Origin: Oscillospiraceae bacterium
GTDB lineage: Bacteria; Bacillota_A; Clostridia; Oscillospirales; CAG-272
Assembly (NCBI GenBank): GCA_015064665.1
Contig: SVRU01000024.1
Coordinates: 1 to 33,007 of the forward strand
DNA length: 33,007 bases
Direction: 5' to 3'
In this document: positions 1-7,389 of the stretch, in pieces
Layout: the number at the start of each line of letters is the position of its first letter
How positions within the stretch are numbered: position 1 is the first letter of the stretch
The notes under the pieces: model-generated
What the model saw: the letters and a program-made list of their open reading frames with translations, nothing else
Database searches by the model: none
What the model was told of the DNA's origin: nothing
Made by a program: the position numbers and the translations under genes

Positions 1-9
1 CTTGCCCAC

Positions 10-117
10 TGTGCCGAAGGCACAACATCATTGCCGTAGGCTACATCATTAGGCGAAGCCGACATCACTTGCCCGTAAGGGCAAGCATCGTTCGGCAGAC
101 CTGCTTTATCGCAGGTC
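10..117. repeat. Array of short hairpins spaced by CATCATT
   Basis: Four copies of CATCATT or close variants start at 26, 44, 63 and 86. Small inverted repeats lie before, between and after them: TGTGCCGAAGGCACA (10-24), GCCGTAGGC (33-41), GGCGAAGCC (52-60), TTGCCCGTAAGGGCAA (69-84) and GACCTGC/GCAGGTC (98-104/111-117). Each unit is a conserved linker plus a hairpin with variable stem sequence. This resembles REP-like intergenic hairpin repeats of clostridial genomes; that comparison is from memory. The array may continue leftwards beyond the window. Confidence 0.7.
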
Positions 118-159
118 GCCGTGTGGTGTCCTTTTGTTATGGTGTCCCATGGTCGAACG

Positions 160-185
160 AACTCGGCGGCGAACGCCGCGGAGTT
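160..185. repeat. GC-rich hairpin after the repeat array
   Basis: AACTC (160-164) pairs with GAGTT (181-185), and GCGGCG (166-171) pairs with CGCCGC (174-179) across one G-G mismatch. It lies between the CATCATT array and the gene fragment. No T-run follows, so it is not an ordinary terminator. It may be the terminal part of the same repeat element. Confidence 0.5.
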
Positions 186-232
186 TGCATGCCCCACGCA
201 GAGCTCGTAGGCGGCAAAGCGCGCCGGGCTTA

Positions 233-391
233 CGACCGCGTCCGCCATTCGTTGCAAAGGGACCTTCGTTCAAATCGGGAGTCATAGTGCCAAACGGAAA
301 TATAATTGACCGCGAGCCAACTCTCGCGGCATCACTTGGACTTGAGCTTTCCGAAGAGGTGGGCAAGCCCGTGTCACAAAATCTTAAATAA
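233..391 (+). pseudogene. C-terminal remnant of an alkaline-phosphatase-superfamily protein
   Basis: The frame ending in TAA at 391 reads FVAKGPSFKSGV, then NIIDREPTLAASLGLEL, and ends about 12 residues later. The pattern (F)xAxGPxFKxG followed by IDxxPTxAxxLGL is the usual C-terminal signature of type I phosphodiesterase, sulfatase and alkaline phosphatase superfamily enzymes: the last metal-loop strand and the terminal helix. Everything upstream of about codon 233 is repeat-derived sequence with no family resemblance, and the roughly 400 residues that should precede it, including the catalytic Thr/Ser and most metal ligands, are absent. It is therefore a stump left after recombination or insertion at the repeat array, or an assembly junction. 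The exact left boundary cannot be fixed. Confidence 0.55.
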
Positions 392-408
392 ATGGAAACA
401 TAAATTTA

Positions 409-446
409 CAAAAACAGGCATCTCAAATGCGAAATTTGAGATGCCC
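409..446 (-). terminator. Rho-independent terminator of folT-folC
   Basis: GGCATCTCAAAT (417-428) and ATTTGAGATGCC (433-444) form a perfect 12-bp stem with a 4-nt loop. Read on the minus strand, a T-rich run (GTTTTTG) follows directly. It lies about 50 nt after the folC stop codon. Confidence 0.85.
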
Positions 447-494
447 GCAAAGTTTTATAAGAGAATAGACGGTTCTTAGGTGAAAGTTTGGTTA

Positions 495-1757
495 TTATAT
501 GAGTTCAATAATGCTTGAATATGTATAAAGCGATCCGAGGCAGACAAGCGGCACGGAATTTGCTTTTGCTTCGGATTTGGCTTTTTTGAGTGCATCTTCA
601 ATGCTTTCGTGCGGCTCTGCTTTTACACCGACAAGCTCAAGCTCCGCAGCATAATCCTCTGCTGAAAGAGCTCTTTTGTTTTCCGGTGTCATAGTAAAGG
701 CGCGAGCTGCGATCTTTGAAAGCTCTTTTGCTATAAACTTGTAGTCCTTATCGCGAAGCACGCCCGTAAGTACGTATATTTTCTCGTTTTCAAAATAGTG
801 TTTAATGCTTGCAACCGCGCTCGTAATGCCCTGGGGATTGTGCGCTCCGTCAAAGATTATGAGGGGGTCGTGTGAAATTATTTCAAATCTTGCCTGCCAT
901 TTTGCATCAAAAAGGCCTTGTTTTACGGCGTTTTCATTGATATTAAGTCCGCGCTCCTTTAATATGTCGATTGCGCGGAGAACGAGCGAGGCGTTTTTTG
1001 GCTGATAAAGACCGAGAAGATTTATTTTGATATTCTTGTGATTTTTGTAATCAAATTCCGTGCCCTCAAGAGTTGAGGAGAGATTTTCTATTTCTCCGTA
1101 ATCTATATCGAAAAATTCCGAGCCGCGTAATTTAGCGGTGGCTTTTATTACCTCGCGCGCCGCATCGTCTTCGCCGCCGTAAAGCACGGGCGCGAGGTCT
1201 TTAATAATTCCTGCTTTTTCAGCCGCGATTTTTTCGACGGTGTCACCGAGATAATCAACGTGGTCGAGAGCTATGCCCGTTATGACCGAAAGCAGAGGTT
1301 CTCTTATCACGTTTGTCGAATCAAGCCTGCCGCCCATTCCTGCTTCAAGCACTACGACGTCACAACCCGACTCGTAAAAATACTGAAATGAGATTGCAGT
1401 GATAAGCTCGAATTCCGTAGGCTTGTCGGTCATTGAGTCTGCTATCGGACGGACCCTGCCCGTTATGTCCGCAAGTGTTTCGTTTTCTATGTTTTTTCCG
1501 TCAACGCGCATTCTTTCGTTAAATTCGCGAATGTACGGAGAGGTGTAAAGTCCAACCTTATATCCTGCCGCGCGCAGCACCGAATCGAGCATTGAACAGA
1601 ACGAGCCCTTGCCGTTAGTTCCCGCAACGTGAATGAATTTTAATTTTTTTTCGGGATTGCCGAGCCTTTCGCAAAGCTTTTCGATGCGCTCAAGTCCGGG
1701 CTTGCAAAACGTCCAGCTGACACCGTGTATATATTCCAAAGCTTCGTTGTAATTCAT
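495..1757 (-). CDS. folC: Folylpolyglutamate synthase / dihydrofolate synthase
   Basis: This ATP-dependent cytosolic Mur-ligase-family enzyme adds glutamate to (dihydro)folates; in bacteria it often also makes dihydrofolate from dihydropteroate. The P-loop GTNGKGS is at residues 46-52. It is followed by the family segments LYTSPYIREFNERMRV and FELITAISFQYF, then LEAGMGGRLDSTN and ITGIALDHVDYLG, and in the C-terminal domain FDGAHNPQG. The length of 420 aa is normal. The ATG at 1757 overlaps the 3' end of the folate-transporter gene by 4 nt (ATGA), so the two are translationally coupled and share the THF-riboswitch promoter. Pairing import with polyglutamylation, which traps folate in the cell, makes a coherent salvage operon. 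Confidence 0.95.
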   Translation of the reverse strand: MNYNEALEYIHGVSWTFCKPGLERIEKLCERLGNPEKKLKFIHVAGTNGKGSFCSMLDSVLRAAGYKVGLYTSPYIREFNERMRVDGKNIENETLADITGRVRPIADSMTDKPTEFELITAISFQYFYESGCDVVVLEAGMGGRLDSTNVIREPLLSVITGIALDHVDYLGDTVEKIAAEKAGIIKDLAPVLYGGEDDAAREVIKATAKLRGSEFFDIDYGEIENLSSTLEGTEFDYKNHKNIKINLLGLYQPKNASLVLRAIDILKERGLNINENAVKQGLFDAKWQARFEIISHDPLIIFDGAHNPQGITSAVASIKHYFENEKIYVLTGVLRDKDYKFIAKELSKIAARAFTMTPENKRALSAEDYAAELELVGVKAEPHESIEDALKKAKSEAKANSVPLVCLGSLYTYSSIIELI

Positions 1758-2284
1758 TTTTTCTCCTTGTCTATATCACATATGAATCGGTAAAATCCGC
1801 TGTTTTTAAAAAGAAGGCACAGAAGCAGTATTTCAAGCGGCGCAATTATCAAATAAAGAGGTATCCTTACAAGCACCGCCCAGCCGTAAAACTGAAAGAG
1901 TCCTATCGGCTTGATTATCATCGAGCCTATAACGTGTGCGATACCGCCGCTTAATATTATTTGAAGCGAGCCCCTTTTTCTGACCAGAAATTTTGACACG
2001 GCTCCCGAAATTGCGCCAATCATGGTTGCGCCGAGTGTAACTATAAGATTCGGCGGATATACCTGACCCGAGAGCAGATAGCTTATCAAATCCGACGAAA
2101 GACCCGTCACGGCTCCGAAGATCGGCCCGAAGAGAATACCCGACAGAATTATCGGTAGGTTTTCAAAGGTGACTCTGAAAAGTCCGCCGCCGAAATTAAG
2201 CGCACTTTTGCAGAAAATTCCAATTACGACGCTCATCGCGATAAGCATTGCCGCAAGCGTCATTTTTTTGATGGTTTTTGACAT
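1754..2284 (-). CDS. folT: ECF transporter S component, folate-specific (FolT-like)
   Basis: This is a 176-aa membrane protein with about five or six hydrophobic helices. It reads MSKTIKKMTLAAMLIAMSVV, then the S-component pattern FRVTFENLPIILSGILFGP and GAVTGLSSDLISYLL. It is the substrate-binding subunit that works with a shared ECF energy module (EcfA, EcfA', EcfT), which is not encoded in this window. The start chosen is the ATG at 2284, preceded by GGAGGAGGT; an in-frame ATG at 2452 lies inside the riboswitch and is rejected. Folate specificity is supported by the THF riboswitch in its leader and by folC overlapping its end. The exact vitamin specificity of S components is hard to read from sequence alone, so the assignment leans on context. 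Confidence 0.88.
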   Translation of the reverse strand: MSKTIKKMTLAAMLIAMSVVIGIFCKSALNFGGGLFRVTFENLPIILSGILFGPIFGAVTGLSSDLISYLLSGQVYPPNLIVTLGATMIGAISGAVSKFLVRKRGSLQIILSGGIAHVIGSMIIKPIGLFQFYGWAVLVRIPLYLIIAPLEILLLCLLFKNSGFYRFICDIDKEKK

Positions 2285-2358
2285 AAAAATACCTCCTCCA
2301 ATACAGATTACATCTTCCGTACCAAAGGGGGCGACACAAAATATGGGGCTTCCTACGG

Positions 2359-2469
2359 TAACAGTGGGATGCGAAAGACACACCGCAGAAAACCGTTTGG
2401 TTTTCATTTCGTTCAAGTGACAACTCCCCGTCCACTCGACACTGACACGCATATCTTCCTACTCTGTTA
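2359..2469 (-). promoter_or_regulatory. Tetrahydrofolate (THF) riboswitch
   Basis: On the minus strand the outer stem is TAACAG (2469-2464) with CTGTTA (2364-2359). The class-I THF aptamer elements appear in order: AGAGTAG after the first strand, ATGCGT, an internal AACGAAATG region, GCGGTG, and GCATCC before the closing strand. A second stem pairs GAAGATATGC with GTGTGTCTTT, with several G-U pairs. The aptamer starts just after the predicted transcription start and lies 74 nt upstream of the folT ATG. CCGTA just after the aptamer can pair with TACGG further along, which may be the expression platform; the AGGAGG lies beyond it. Known THF riboswitches switch off folate-transport genes when THF is plentiful. 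Confidence 0.85.
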
Positions 2470-2479
2470 TGCATAAAAC

Positions 2480-2508
2480 ATTGTATCACAGTTTTATCCG
2501 TTTTTCAA
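2480..2508 (-). promoter_or_regulatory. Promoter of folT-folC
   Basis: On the minus strand the -35 is TTGAAA (2508-2503), the spacer is 17 nt and the -10 is TACAAT (2485-2480). The predicted start is around 2473, at the first bases of the THF aptamer. Confidence 0.8.
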
Positions 2509-2519
2509 GAGCTATACAC

Positions 2520-2570
2520 AAAAAAGTAAAAATAAAACCGACCTATCCAAGAATGAGCTTGTAAGGTCGG
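2520..2570 (-). terminator. Terminator of the GH127 gene
   Basis: On the minus strand CCGACCTTACAAG (2570-2558) pairs imperfectly with the run ending AGGTCGG (2544-2538). TTTTATTTTTACTTTTTT follows. It lies 26 nt after the stop codon. Confidence 0.8.
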
Positions 2571-2595
2571 CTTTGAATTATACTTTTTGAAGAGA

Positions 2596-4443
2596 TTATC
2601 CGTGCTTTAACGTCCAGATTATCATATCCGTTTCTCCGCGGTTTGCAAAGGCAAAGTAGGGAATAAGCCGCACGGGTACGGGTTTTACGCCGCACTCTTC
2701 GTCATAGAGCGCCTTGTTTTCCCAGTTTCTGATATATCCGTAGGATTCAAGCACGGGATAACCAAGCGCGTGGTCAAACTCCGATTTGTATTCCGCGGTT
2801 TTGTCAAGTCTTATATCGCTGAGGGGATACGGGTTGTCTACACCCTCCATGCAGTAAACGATAGGTCCTTTGCAAAGCGCAACTCTGCCGGCATCTACCC
2901 ATATCTTCGGATTTGCCTCAAGAAATCTTACCGGCATATCAAATATGATTTTTATTTCATCACCGTCCCTCATATCGATATATGCGTAACCGCGCTTTAT
3001 TTCGGGTGATAGGATTTTTCCGTTTTTGCTGATTTCGTATTTCTTGCACCATGCGGGAATACGCAACGCAATTCTTCCGCTGCCACCTGCGTAGGATATA
3101 TTTACTCTTTCGTCGAATGGATATTCGGTTTTTACACTTATGCTTTTTCCTGAGTAATCCACGTCGGATTCCATATATTGATGAACGAACAGAGTATCAG
3201 CATCGGCGCTGTATGCAAAGTCCTGGATTGACGATACGGTACGCACGACGTTGGGAGGACAGCAGGAGGTTTTGAATACCTCAACGCGAGTGTCGGCAGG
3301 GCAGAAAATCGTTTGCCTAATTCCGTACTTTCTGCGCCGTACCTGAAGGTCGTTTTCCTGCATGTTTGAGTAAAAGAAGCTTTTTCCGTCAAGAGATATT
3401 CCGGAAATAAAGGAGTTATAAAGCACTCTTTCAGCGGTGTCCGCATAAATTGAGTCCGGCTCGATAAGGCTCATTCTTCTTGCAAAAAGCGCAAGCGAAA
3501 GGTTGGCGCATGTTTCAGCGTAGGCGGTTTGGTTCGGTAAGTCGTAATCATCCGAAAACGCCTCGCCGACCGGATTCTGACCGACAGCGCCCGTTACGTA
3601 CATGCGCTTTGAGGTAACGTTGTCGAAAAGAGTTTTTGCCGTTTCGAAAAGCTCCCCGTCATTCGTTTCTTTTGCAAGGTCTGCAATTGCCGAGTAGAGA
3701 TAGCAGGCTCTGACCGCGTGCCCGACAGCCTTTTTTTGCTTTCTCACGGGAATATGGCTTTGAACGTTTTCAAGAGAAATCGGCTCGGGCATTGCGTCCT
3801 TTATCGCATCGGTACCGCGGGTGTTTACGAAATAAAGCGCAAGGTCAAGATATTTTTTATTTCCTGTTTCGCGGTAGAGCTTAACTAAGGCGAGCTCAAG
3901 CTCTTGATGACCGGGGGTCAGAAAACCAGCGCTCTTTTCCTCGTAGAAAATTTTATATACAAGGTCGGCATACTCAATCATCATTTTGAGGAGCTTGTCT
4001 TTTCCCGTTCCTTTTTTATAGGCGATAGCGCCTTCTATCAGATGACCGAGGCAATAAAGCTCGTGGTCGTTTCTTCTCGTAAATCTCGCATTCGGCTCAA
4101 GATGACCGAAATAGGAGTTGAAATAACCGTCGGACATACGGTTTTTCTCTATTGCATCAACAACTCCGTCAACGATTTTTTCAAGTTCGGGCACTCTTTC
4201 TCTCTGACAGATGTATCCGACCGCTTCAATCCATTTTGCAACGTCGGAATCCCAATAAACGTGGGGCTTGTTTTCTTCCCCCTCGCGCCAAGTAAAATTA
4301 AATGCCGAAAATCTTCCCGTTTCGTAAAAACGCTTATATACGTTTTGCATGGAAACCTCGCGGATAAGCTTTTGTTTTTTGCTCCAAAAACCGCCCGTAA
4401 TTTTAACGTTTTCAATTGTTAACGCATTGATATTATGTTGCAT
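2596..4443 (-). CDS. GH127 beta-L-arabinofuranosidase
   Basis: This 615-aa protein belongs to glycoside hydrolase family 127, retaining enzymes that release L-arabinofuranose from beta-linked arabinosides such as plant hydroxyproline-rich glycoproteins. The N-terminal ITGGFWSKKQ and the (alpha/alpha)6-barrel sequences are typical. The residues match the characterised HypBA1 enzyme in kind and spacing: Glu294 (acid/base), Glu310 and Cys312 in AETCAN, and the CysCys pair 394-395 in TSCCPPN (nucleophile and zinc ligands); HypBA1 has E322, E338, C340, C417 and C418. No signal peptide is visible, so it acts in the cytosol on imported oligosaccharides. The start has GGAGG 5 nt upstream. It is transcribed divergently from an AraC regulator that probably controls it. 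No sugar transporter is next to it. Confidence 0.93.
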   Translation of the reverse strand: MQHNINALTIENVKITGGFWSKKQKLIREVSMQNVYKRFYETGRFSAFNFTWREGEENKPHVYWDSDVAKWIEAVGYICQRERVPELEKIVDGVVDAIEKNRMSDGYFNSYFGHLEPNARFTRRNDHELYCLGHLIEGAIAYKKGTGKDKLLKMMIEYADLVYKIFYEEKSAGFLTPGHQELELALVKLYRETGNKKYLDLALYFVNTRGTDAIKDAMPEPISLENVQSHIPVRKQKKAVGHAVRACYLYSAIADLAKETNDGELFETAKTLFDNVTSKRMYVTGAVGQNPVGEAFSDDYDLPNQTAYAETCANLSLALFARRMSLIEPDSIYADTAERVLYNSFISGISLDGKSFFYSNMQENDLQVRRRKYGIRQTIFCPADTRVEVFKTSCCPPNVVRTVSSIQDFAYSADADTLFVHQYMESDVDYSGKSISVKTEYPFDERVNISYAGGSGRIALRIPAWCKKYEISKNGKILSPEIKRGYAYIDMRDGDEIKIIFDMPVRFLEANPKIWVDAGRVALCKGPIVYCMEGVDNPYPLSDIRLDKTAEYKSEFDHALGYPVLESYGYIRNWENKALYDEECGVKPVPVRLIPYFAFANRGETDMIIWTLKHG

Positions 4444-4472
4444 AACGCCTCCGTTTTTTCACTTTTTAGCCG

Positions 4473-4500
4473 ATTTTATTAAACAACTTGATTTTTTCAA
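4473..4500 (-). promoter_or_regulatory. Promoter of the GH127 gene
   Basis: On the minus strand TTGAAA (4500-4495), a 16-nt spacer and TAAAAT (4478-4473). The -35 overlaps the -35 of the opposing araC-type promoter, within the palindrome at 4487-4501. Confidence 0.6.
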
Positions 4501-4516
4501 GCAAATCATCTATACT
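4487..4516 (+). promoter_or_regulatory. Promoter of the AraC regulator with an overlapping palindrome
   Basis: TTGATT (4488-4493), a 17-nt spacer and TATACT (4511-4516) lie 67 nt before the regulator's ATG. The palindrome CTTGATTTTTTCAAG (4487-4501; arms CTTGA and TCAAG) covers the -35 boxes of both divergent promoters, which makes it a good operator candidate. Confidence 0.65.
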
Positions 4517-4582
4517 TATTGTAATGGAATTGAAATTCGTAATCAACCGCAAAACCGTAAAAAAAGGAGCAAAAATCCGACT

Positions 4583-5377
4583 ATGATACCGAACCTGAAA
4601 TTTAAAAGCGCAGGACATTTTGTGTCTCAAAATCCTTGGCGACATCCGACGGTTACTCTTGCCAGCTGGGAGTTCGTTTATATGACCCATGGGGTTGCAT
4701 ATCTTTTTGTAGGCGATGAGCAGATAGAGCTTTGCGAGGGGGATATAGCCCTTTTTCCCGCCGGTGTCATACACGGCGGATACCGCGACAGCGCGGAGAG
4801 GGTGTCGTTTCTTTGGTTTCACGTATTTGCAAACGATACGGACGCCGCTGAATATCTCACCGCGCTTCCACACTGTCTTCATTCTGTAAAATCCGCACAG
4901 ATTCCGATGATGATGCGTCAGCTTCTGCACAGAGCAAATCACGCAATATATCCGCCGGAAATGAACGATATGACTGCTCAGCAGATAGCGATGGAATATT
5001 ATCTCTGGTCAGGCGAGGGGAGAGAATTCGGTGAGCGAACAGGGCTTATTAATAAAATCAGGGAGTGGATAAGAATAAATTCGGATATAAAAATTACGGT
5101 CAGCTCGCTTGCCGAGGAATTTTCATATAATGAAGACTATATTACCAGATATTTCTCTAAAAAGACGGGAATATCATTGAAAAGTTATATTGATGGGGCG
5201 AGAATGAACCTTTTGCGGACTAAGCTTTTGACGACCGACCTTCCGCTCAAAAAGATAGCTTCGGAATCCGGCTTTGAGGATTACAAGGCATTTCTGAAGT
5301 TTTTCACCTATCATGAGGGAATAACTCCAACCGAATTTCGAGAGAGCTGTTATATGACGCGAAGGAATAATAAATAA
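4583..5377 (+). CDS. AraC-family transcriptional regulator
   Basis: This 264-aa regulator has an N-terminal cupin-like sensor (about residues 1-125, with EGDIALFPAGVIHGG) and a C-terminal AraC domain with two helix-turn-helix motifs (about 165-260: SSLAEEFSYNEDYITRYFSK, then LKKIASESGFEDYKAFLKFF and ITPTEFR). I start it at ATG 4583, with AAAGGAG 12 nt upstream; the frame is open further upstream, but that stretch contains the promoters. The cupin suggests it senses a small sugar. It is divergent from the beta-L-arabinofuranosidase, so L-arabinose or a beta-arabinoside is the likely inducer (inference). Confidence 0.88.
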   Translation: MIPNLKFKSAGHFVSQNPWRHPTVTLASWEFVYMTHGVAYLFVGDEQIELCEGDIALFPAGVIHGGYRDSAERVSFLWFHVFANDTDAAEYLTALPHCLHSVKSAQIPMMMRQLLHRANHAIYPPEMNDMTAQQIAMEYYLWSGEGREFGERTGLINKIREWIRINSDIKITVSSLAEEFSYNEDYITRYFSKKTGISLKSYIDGARMNLLRTKLLTTDLPLKKIASESGFEDYKAFLKFFTYHEGITPTEFRESCYMTRRNNK

Positions 5378-5424
5378 AAGTCCCAAAAGAGATTCATTTC
5401 GAATTTCCTTCGGGATTTTCTTTT
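5376..5424. terminator. Bidirectional terminator between convergent genes
   Basis: AAAAGTCCC (5376-5384) pairs with GGGATTTT (5412-5419), and ATTC/GAAT pairs further in. T-rich runs follow on both strands (TTTTCTTTT on plus, CTTTTATTTATT on minus). It separates the AraC regulator from the convergent EamA gene. Confidence 0.7.
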
Positions 5425-6340
5425 AACAGTTGTTTTTTTGTTTTTTGCCTTGCCTTATATCATTTGCTGCTGACAGCACCATCGCAATAAGTATGAGAGC
5501 GGAGCCTATGATAAAGTGAGGGGAGATTTTGTCTATTTTAAGGATTAAGGATACGATGCCCGTGATGATTGCGGAGGACGGACCTATTATCGCTACGAGG
5601 GCAGGGTTGATTTTGCTTACCGCTTTGTTTCTCATAAGCCAGCATATACCAACCGAGAAAAGCCCAAAAACAAGTGCTCCTATAATAACGGCAGGCTTAG
5701 CGGTAAAGGTTAATTTTTCAATCGGTGCTCCGTTTGAGGTTATGAGATTTAACGATATTGCCATTATGAGCGATGTCATAAAATAGGTGGACATATGTAT
5801 AAGGGTGTAAAGACGTATATCAAGTTCCTTTACGTAAAGACCGGTAGCAGCAAGCGCGATTCCTCCGAAAATTCCGGCTAAAGCACAAAGTATGTCTCCG
5901 ATTCCGAAGCCTATACCTCCGCTTGTGGCAAGTCCGCTGAATATAAAGCAGCCGACAAGACAAAAAATACTTGCCGCCGATTGAAGCAGAGTTGGCTTTC
6001 TTCTTGCAAGAATAAATAGAAGTATGGGAACTACAACACAGGCAAGCTGTTCGAGAAATGCATAGCTTGCAGGGGTCGTGTATTGCAAACCGATTCTTTG
6101 AAGAATGTTCGCCAGTGAGCTTATAATGCATATGGGAACAGCTATTTTTAAATACCTTTTGTCGATAAGTCTCAGTTTTTTAAAGGATAATGCCAAAAAC
6201 AGAATAAATGATGCAAGTGTTGCCAAAAGCACCAGCGCCGAAGCAGAGAAATAATTGTAAAAATATCTGTTGATTATGGGGTCAAGTCCCCATGTTATAT
6301 ACACTATTGCAAGCATAATATAATAAATTTTGTTTTTCAT
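5423..6340 (-). CDS. EamA/DMT-superfamily permease
   Basis: This 305-aa membrane protein has about ten hydrophobic helices in two repeats. The first begins MLAIVYITWGLDPIINRYF, the TWG pattern common to EamA domains; the second covers about residues 155-295 and ends ISPHFIIGSALILIAMVLSA. The family exports or imports amino acids and small metabolites. The substrate cannot be read from the sequence. The ATG at 6340 has GAGGTG 3 nt upstream; a longer frame starting at 6379 would run into the promoter region. It is divergent from a LysR regulator, a common arrangement for inducible exporters. Confidence 0.85.
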   Translation of the reverse strand: MKNKIYYIMLAIVYITWGLDPIINRYFYNYFSASALVLLATLASFILFLALSFKKLRLIDKRYLKIAVPICIISSLANILQRIGLQYTTPASYAFLEQLACVVVPILLFILARRKPTLLQSAASIFCLVGCFIFSGLATSGGIGFGIGDILCALAGIFGGIALAATGLYVKELDIRLYTLIHMSTYFMTSLIMAISLNLITSNGAPIEKLTFTAKPAVIIGALVFGLFSVGICWLMRNKAVSKINPALVAIIGPSSAIITGIVSLILKIDKISPHFIIGSALILIAMVLSAANDIRQGKKQKNNC

Positions 6341-6384
6341 TCGCACCTCAAGTAAGCTTTCTTGAACAAATTTTACCACGGATA

Positions 6385-6414
6385 TTGACTTTTGTGAAGA
6401 GAAGCTTTATACTA
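6385..6414 (+). promoter_or_regulatory. Promoter of the LysR regulator
   Basis: TTGACT (6385-6390), an 18-nt spacer and TATACT (6409-6414). The 106-nt region also serves the permease on the other strand, where TTCACA-17-TAAAAT is a weaker candidate. Confidence 0.65.
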
Positions 6415-6446
6415 TGGGTGTGAAAAAAATTCACAACGGAGTGTAT

Positions 6447-7295
6447 ATGGATACTTTAAAGATAAAGATAGTTCTTGCTGCTGCAAAATACGGAAGTCTA
6501 TCCCGTGCCGCTGAGGAGTTTTCTTATACTCCGTCGGCATTTTCGCATACGCTCAAGTCTTTTGAAAAGAGCCTTGGAGTTGAGATTTTTAAGCGCAGCT
6601 CGGTGGGCGTTGAGCTGTCGGATGCGGGCAGGGAGCTTTTACCGTACTTTGAGGCGATGATAGAGTGTGAAGAGGATATTATGAACGTATCACGCGAGAT
6701 TTCGCAAAAGAGCGGAGGTCAGCTCAGAATAGCTACCTATTCAAGTATTTCAAGAAATCTGCTTACGGGGCTTATCAGGGATTTCAGACGTGATTTCCCC
6801 GATATAACACTTTCGGTAAACGTGGTGGATAGCGTTCGCGGTTGGCTTGAAAACGGCCGTGCCGATATAGTGTTTGCAGACAGTGGAGTTCTTTTGAAAA
6901 ATGAGTTTTATCCAATAATGCAGGACGAGTATTTTGCCGTTGCTCCGACCGGATGGTTTGACGGACGCGAGAGCATCAACTACGAGGAGCTTTATAAATT
7001 TCCGTACATAGACACCTGCGATTTCCACTCTGACGTCGATTTTAACCCCGAAAGATTCAAGGAGCGGATTCTCTTTAAATCCGAGGATGACCTCTCGGTA
7101 ATAAATATGGTGAGAGAGGGAATGGGAGTTACCGTATTGCCGGAGCTTGTATTAAAGAAAAATCTTGACGGCGTTTCTGTTTTGAAGCTCGAGCCGAAAA
7201 TCACGAGAACTCTCGGTTTTGCTTACAAAAAGCAAAGCCCGAAAACTATGGCACTTTCAAAATTCATAAAATACATAAAGAGCGTAAAGCTTTGA
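6447..7295 (+). CDS. LysR-family transcriptional regulator
   Basis: The 282-aa product has a winged helix-turn-helix at about residues 1-60 (KYGSLSRAAEEFSYTPSAFS, then SLGVEIFKRSSVGVELSDAG). A periplasmic-binding-protein-like effector domain follows (about 85-280; GGQLRIATYSSISRNLL, VREGMGVTVLPELVL). The ATG at 6447 follows GGAGTG; an in-frame ATG at 6414 overlaps the -10 box and is rejected. Its divergent neighbour, the EamA permease, is the likely target. The effector is unknown. Confidence 0.9.
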   Translation: MDTLKIKIVLAAAKYGSLSRAAEEFSYTPSAFSHTLKSFEKSLGVEIFKRSSVGVELSDAGRELLPYFEAMIECEEDIMNVSREISQKSGGQLRIATYSSISRNLLTGLIRDFRRDFPDITLSVNVVDSVRGWLENGRADIVFADSGVLLKNEFYPIMQDEYFAVAPTGWFDGRESINYEELYKFPYIDTCDFHSDVDFNPERFKERILFKSEDDLSVINMVREGMGVTVLPELVLKKNLDGVSVLKLEPKITRTLGFAYKKQSPKTMALSKFIKYIKSVKL

Positions 7296-7313
7296 CCGAT
7301 TTGATATAAAAAG

Positions 7314-7361
7314 CCCCTTGCAACTGAGCAAACAGTCTACTGCAAGAGGTTTTTTTGTTTT
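7314..7361. terminator. Bidirectional terminator between LysR and AbiH genes
   Basis: CCCCTTGCA (7314-7322) pairs with TGCAAGAGG (7341-7349), with one G-U pair. TTTTTTTGTTTT follows on plus, and GCTTTTTAT follows on minus. It serves both convergent genes. Confidence 0.8.
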
Positions 7362-7389
7362 ATAAATCGGTGTTGCAAATGAGAATCAA

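Noticed and set aside
10..117. CRISPR array
   Set aside because: The linkers are only 7 nt, the units are 18-23 nt, and the material between them is self-complementary rather than unique spacer.
69..391. Open frames on both strands across the repeat region that could be read as genes
   Set aside because: They run through hairpin repeats, are rich in Arg and Pro and have no ribosome binding site. Only the last 50 or so codons of one plus-strand frame look like a real protein.
2285..2452. N-terminal extension of the folate transporter
   Set aside because: The upstream ATG lies inside the THF aptamer, while a strong GGAGGAGGT precedes the internal ATG at 2284.
3904..4422. 172-residue plus-strand frame inside the GH127 gene
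   Set aside because: It is antisense to conserved coding sequence, has no ribosome binding site and no recognisable motif.
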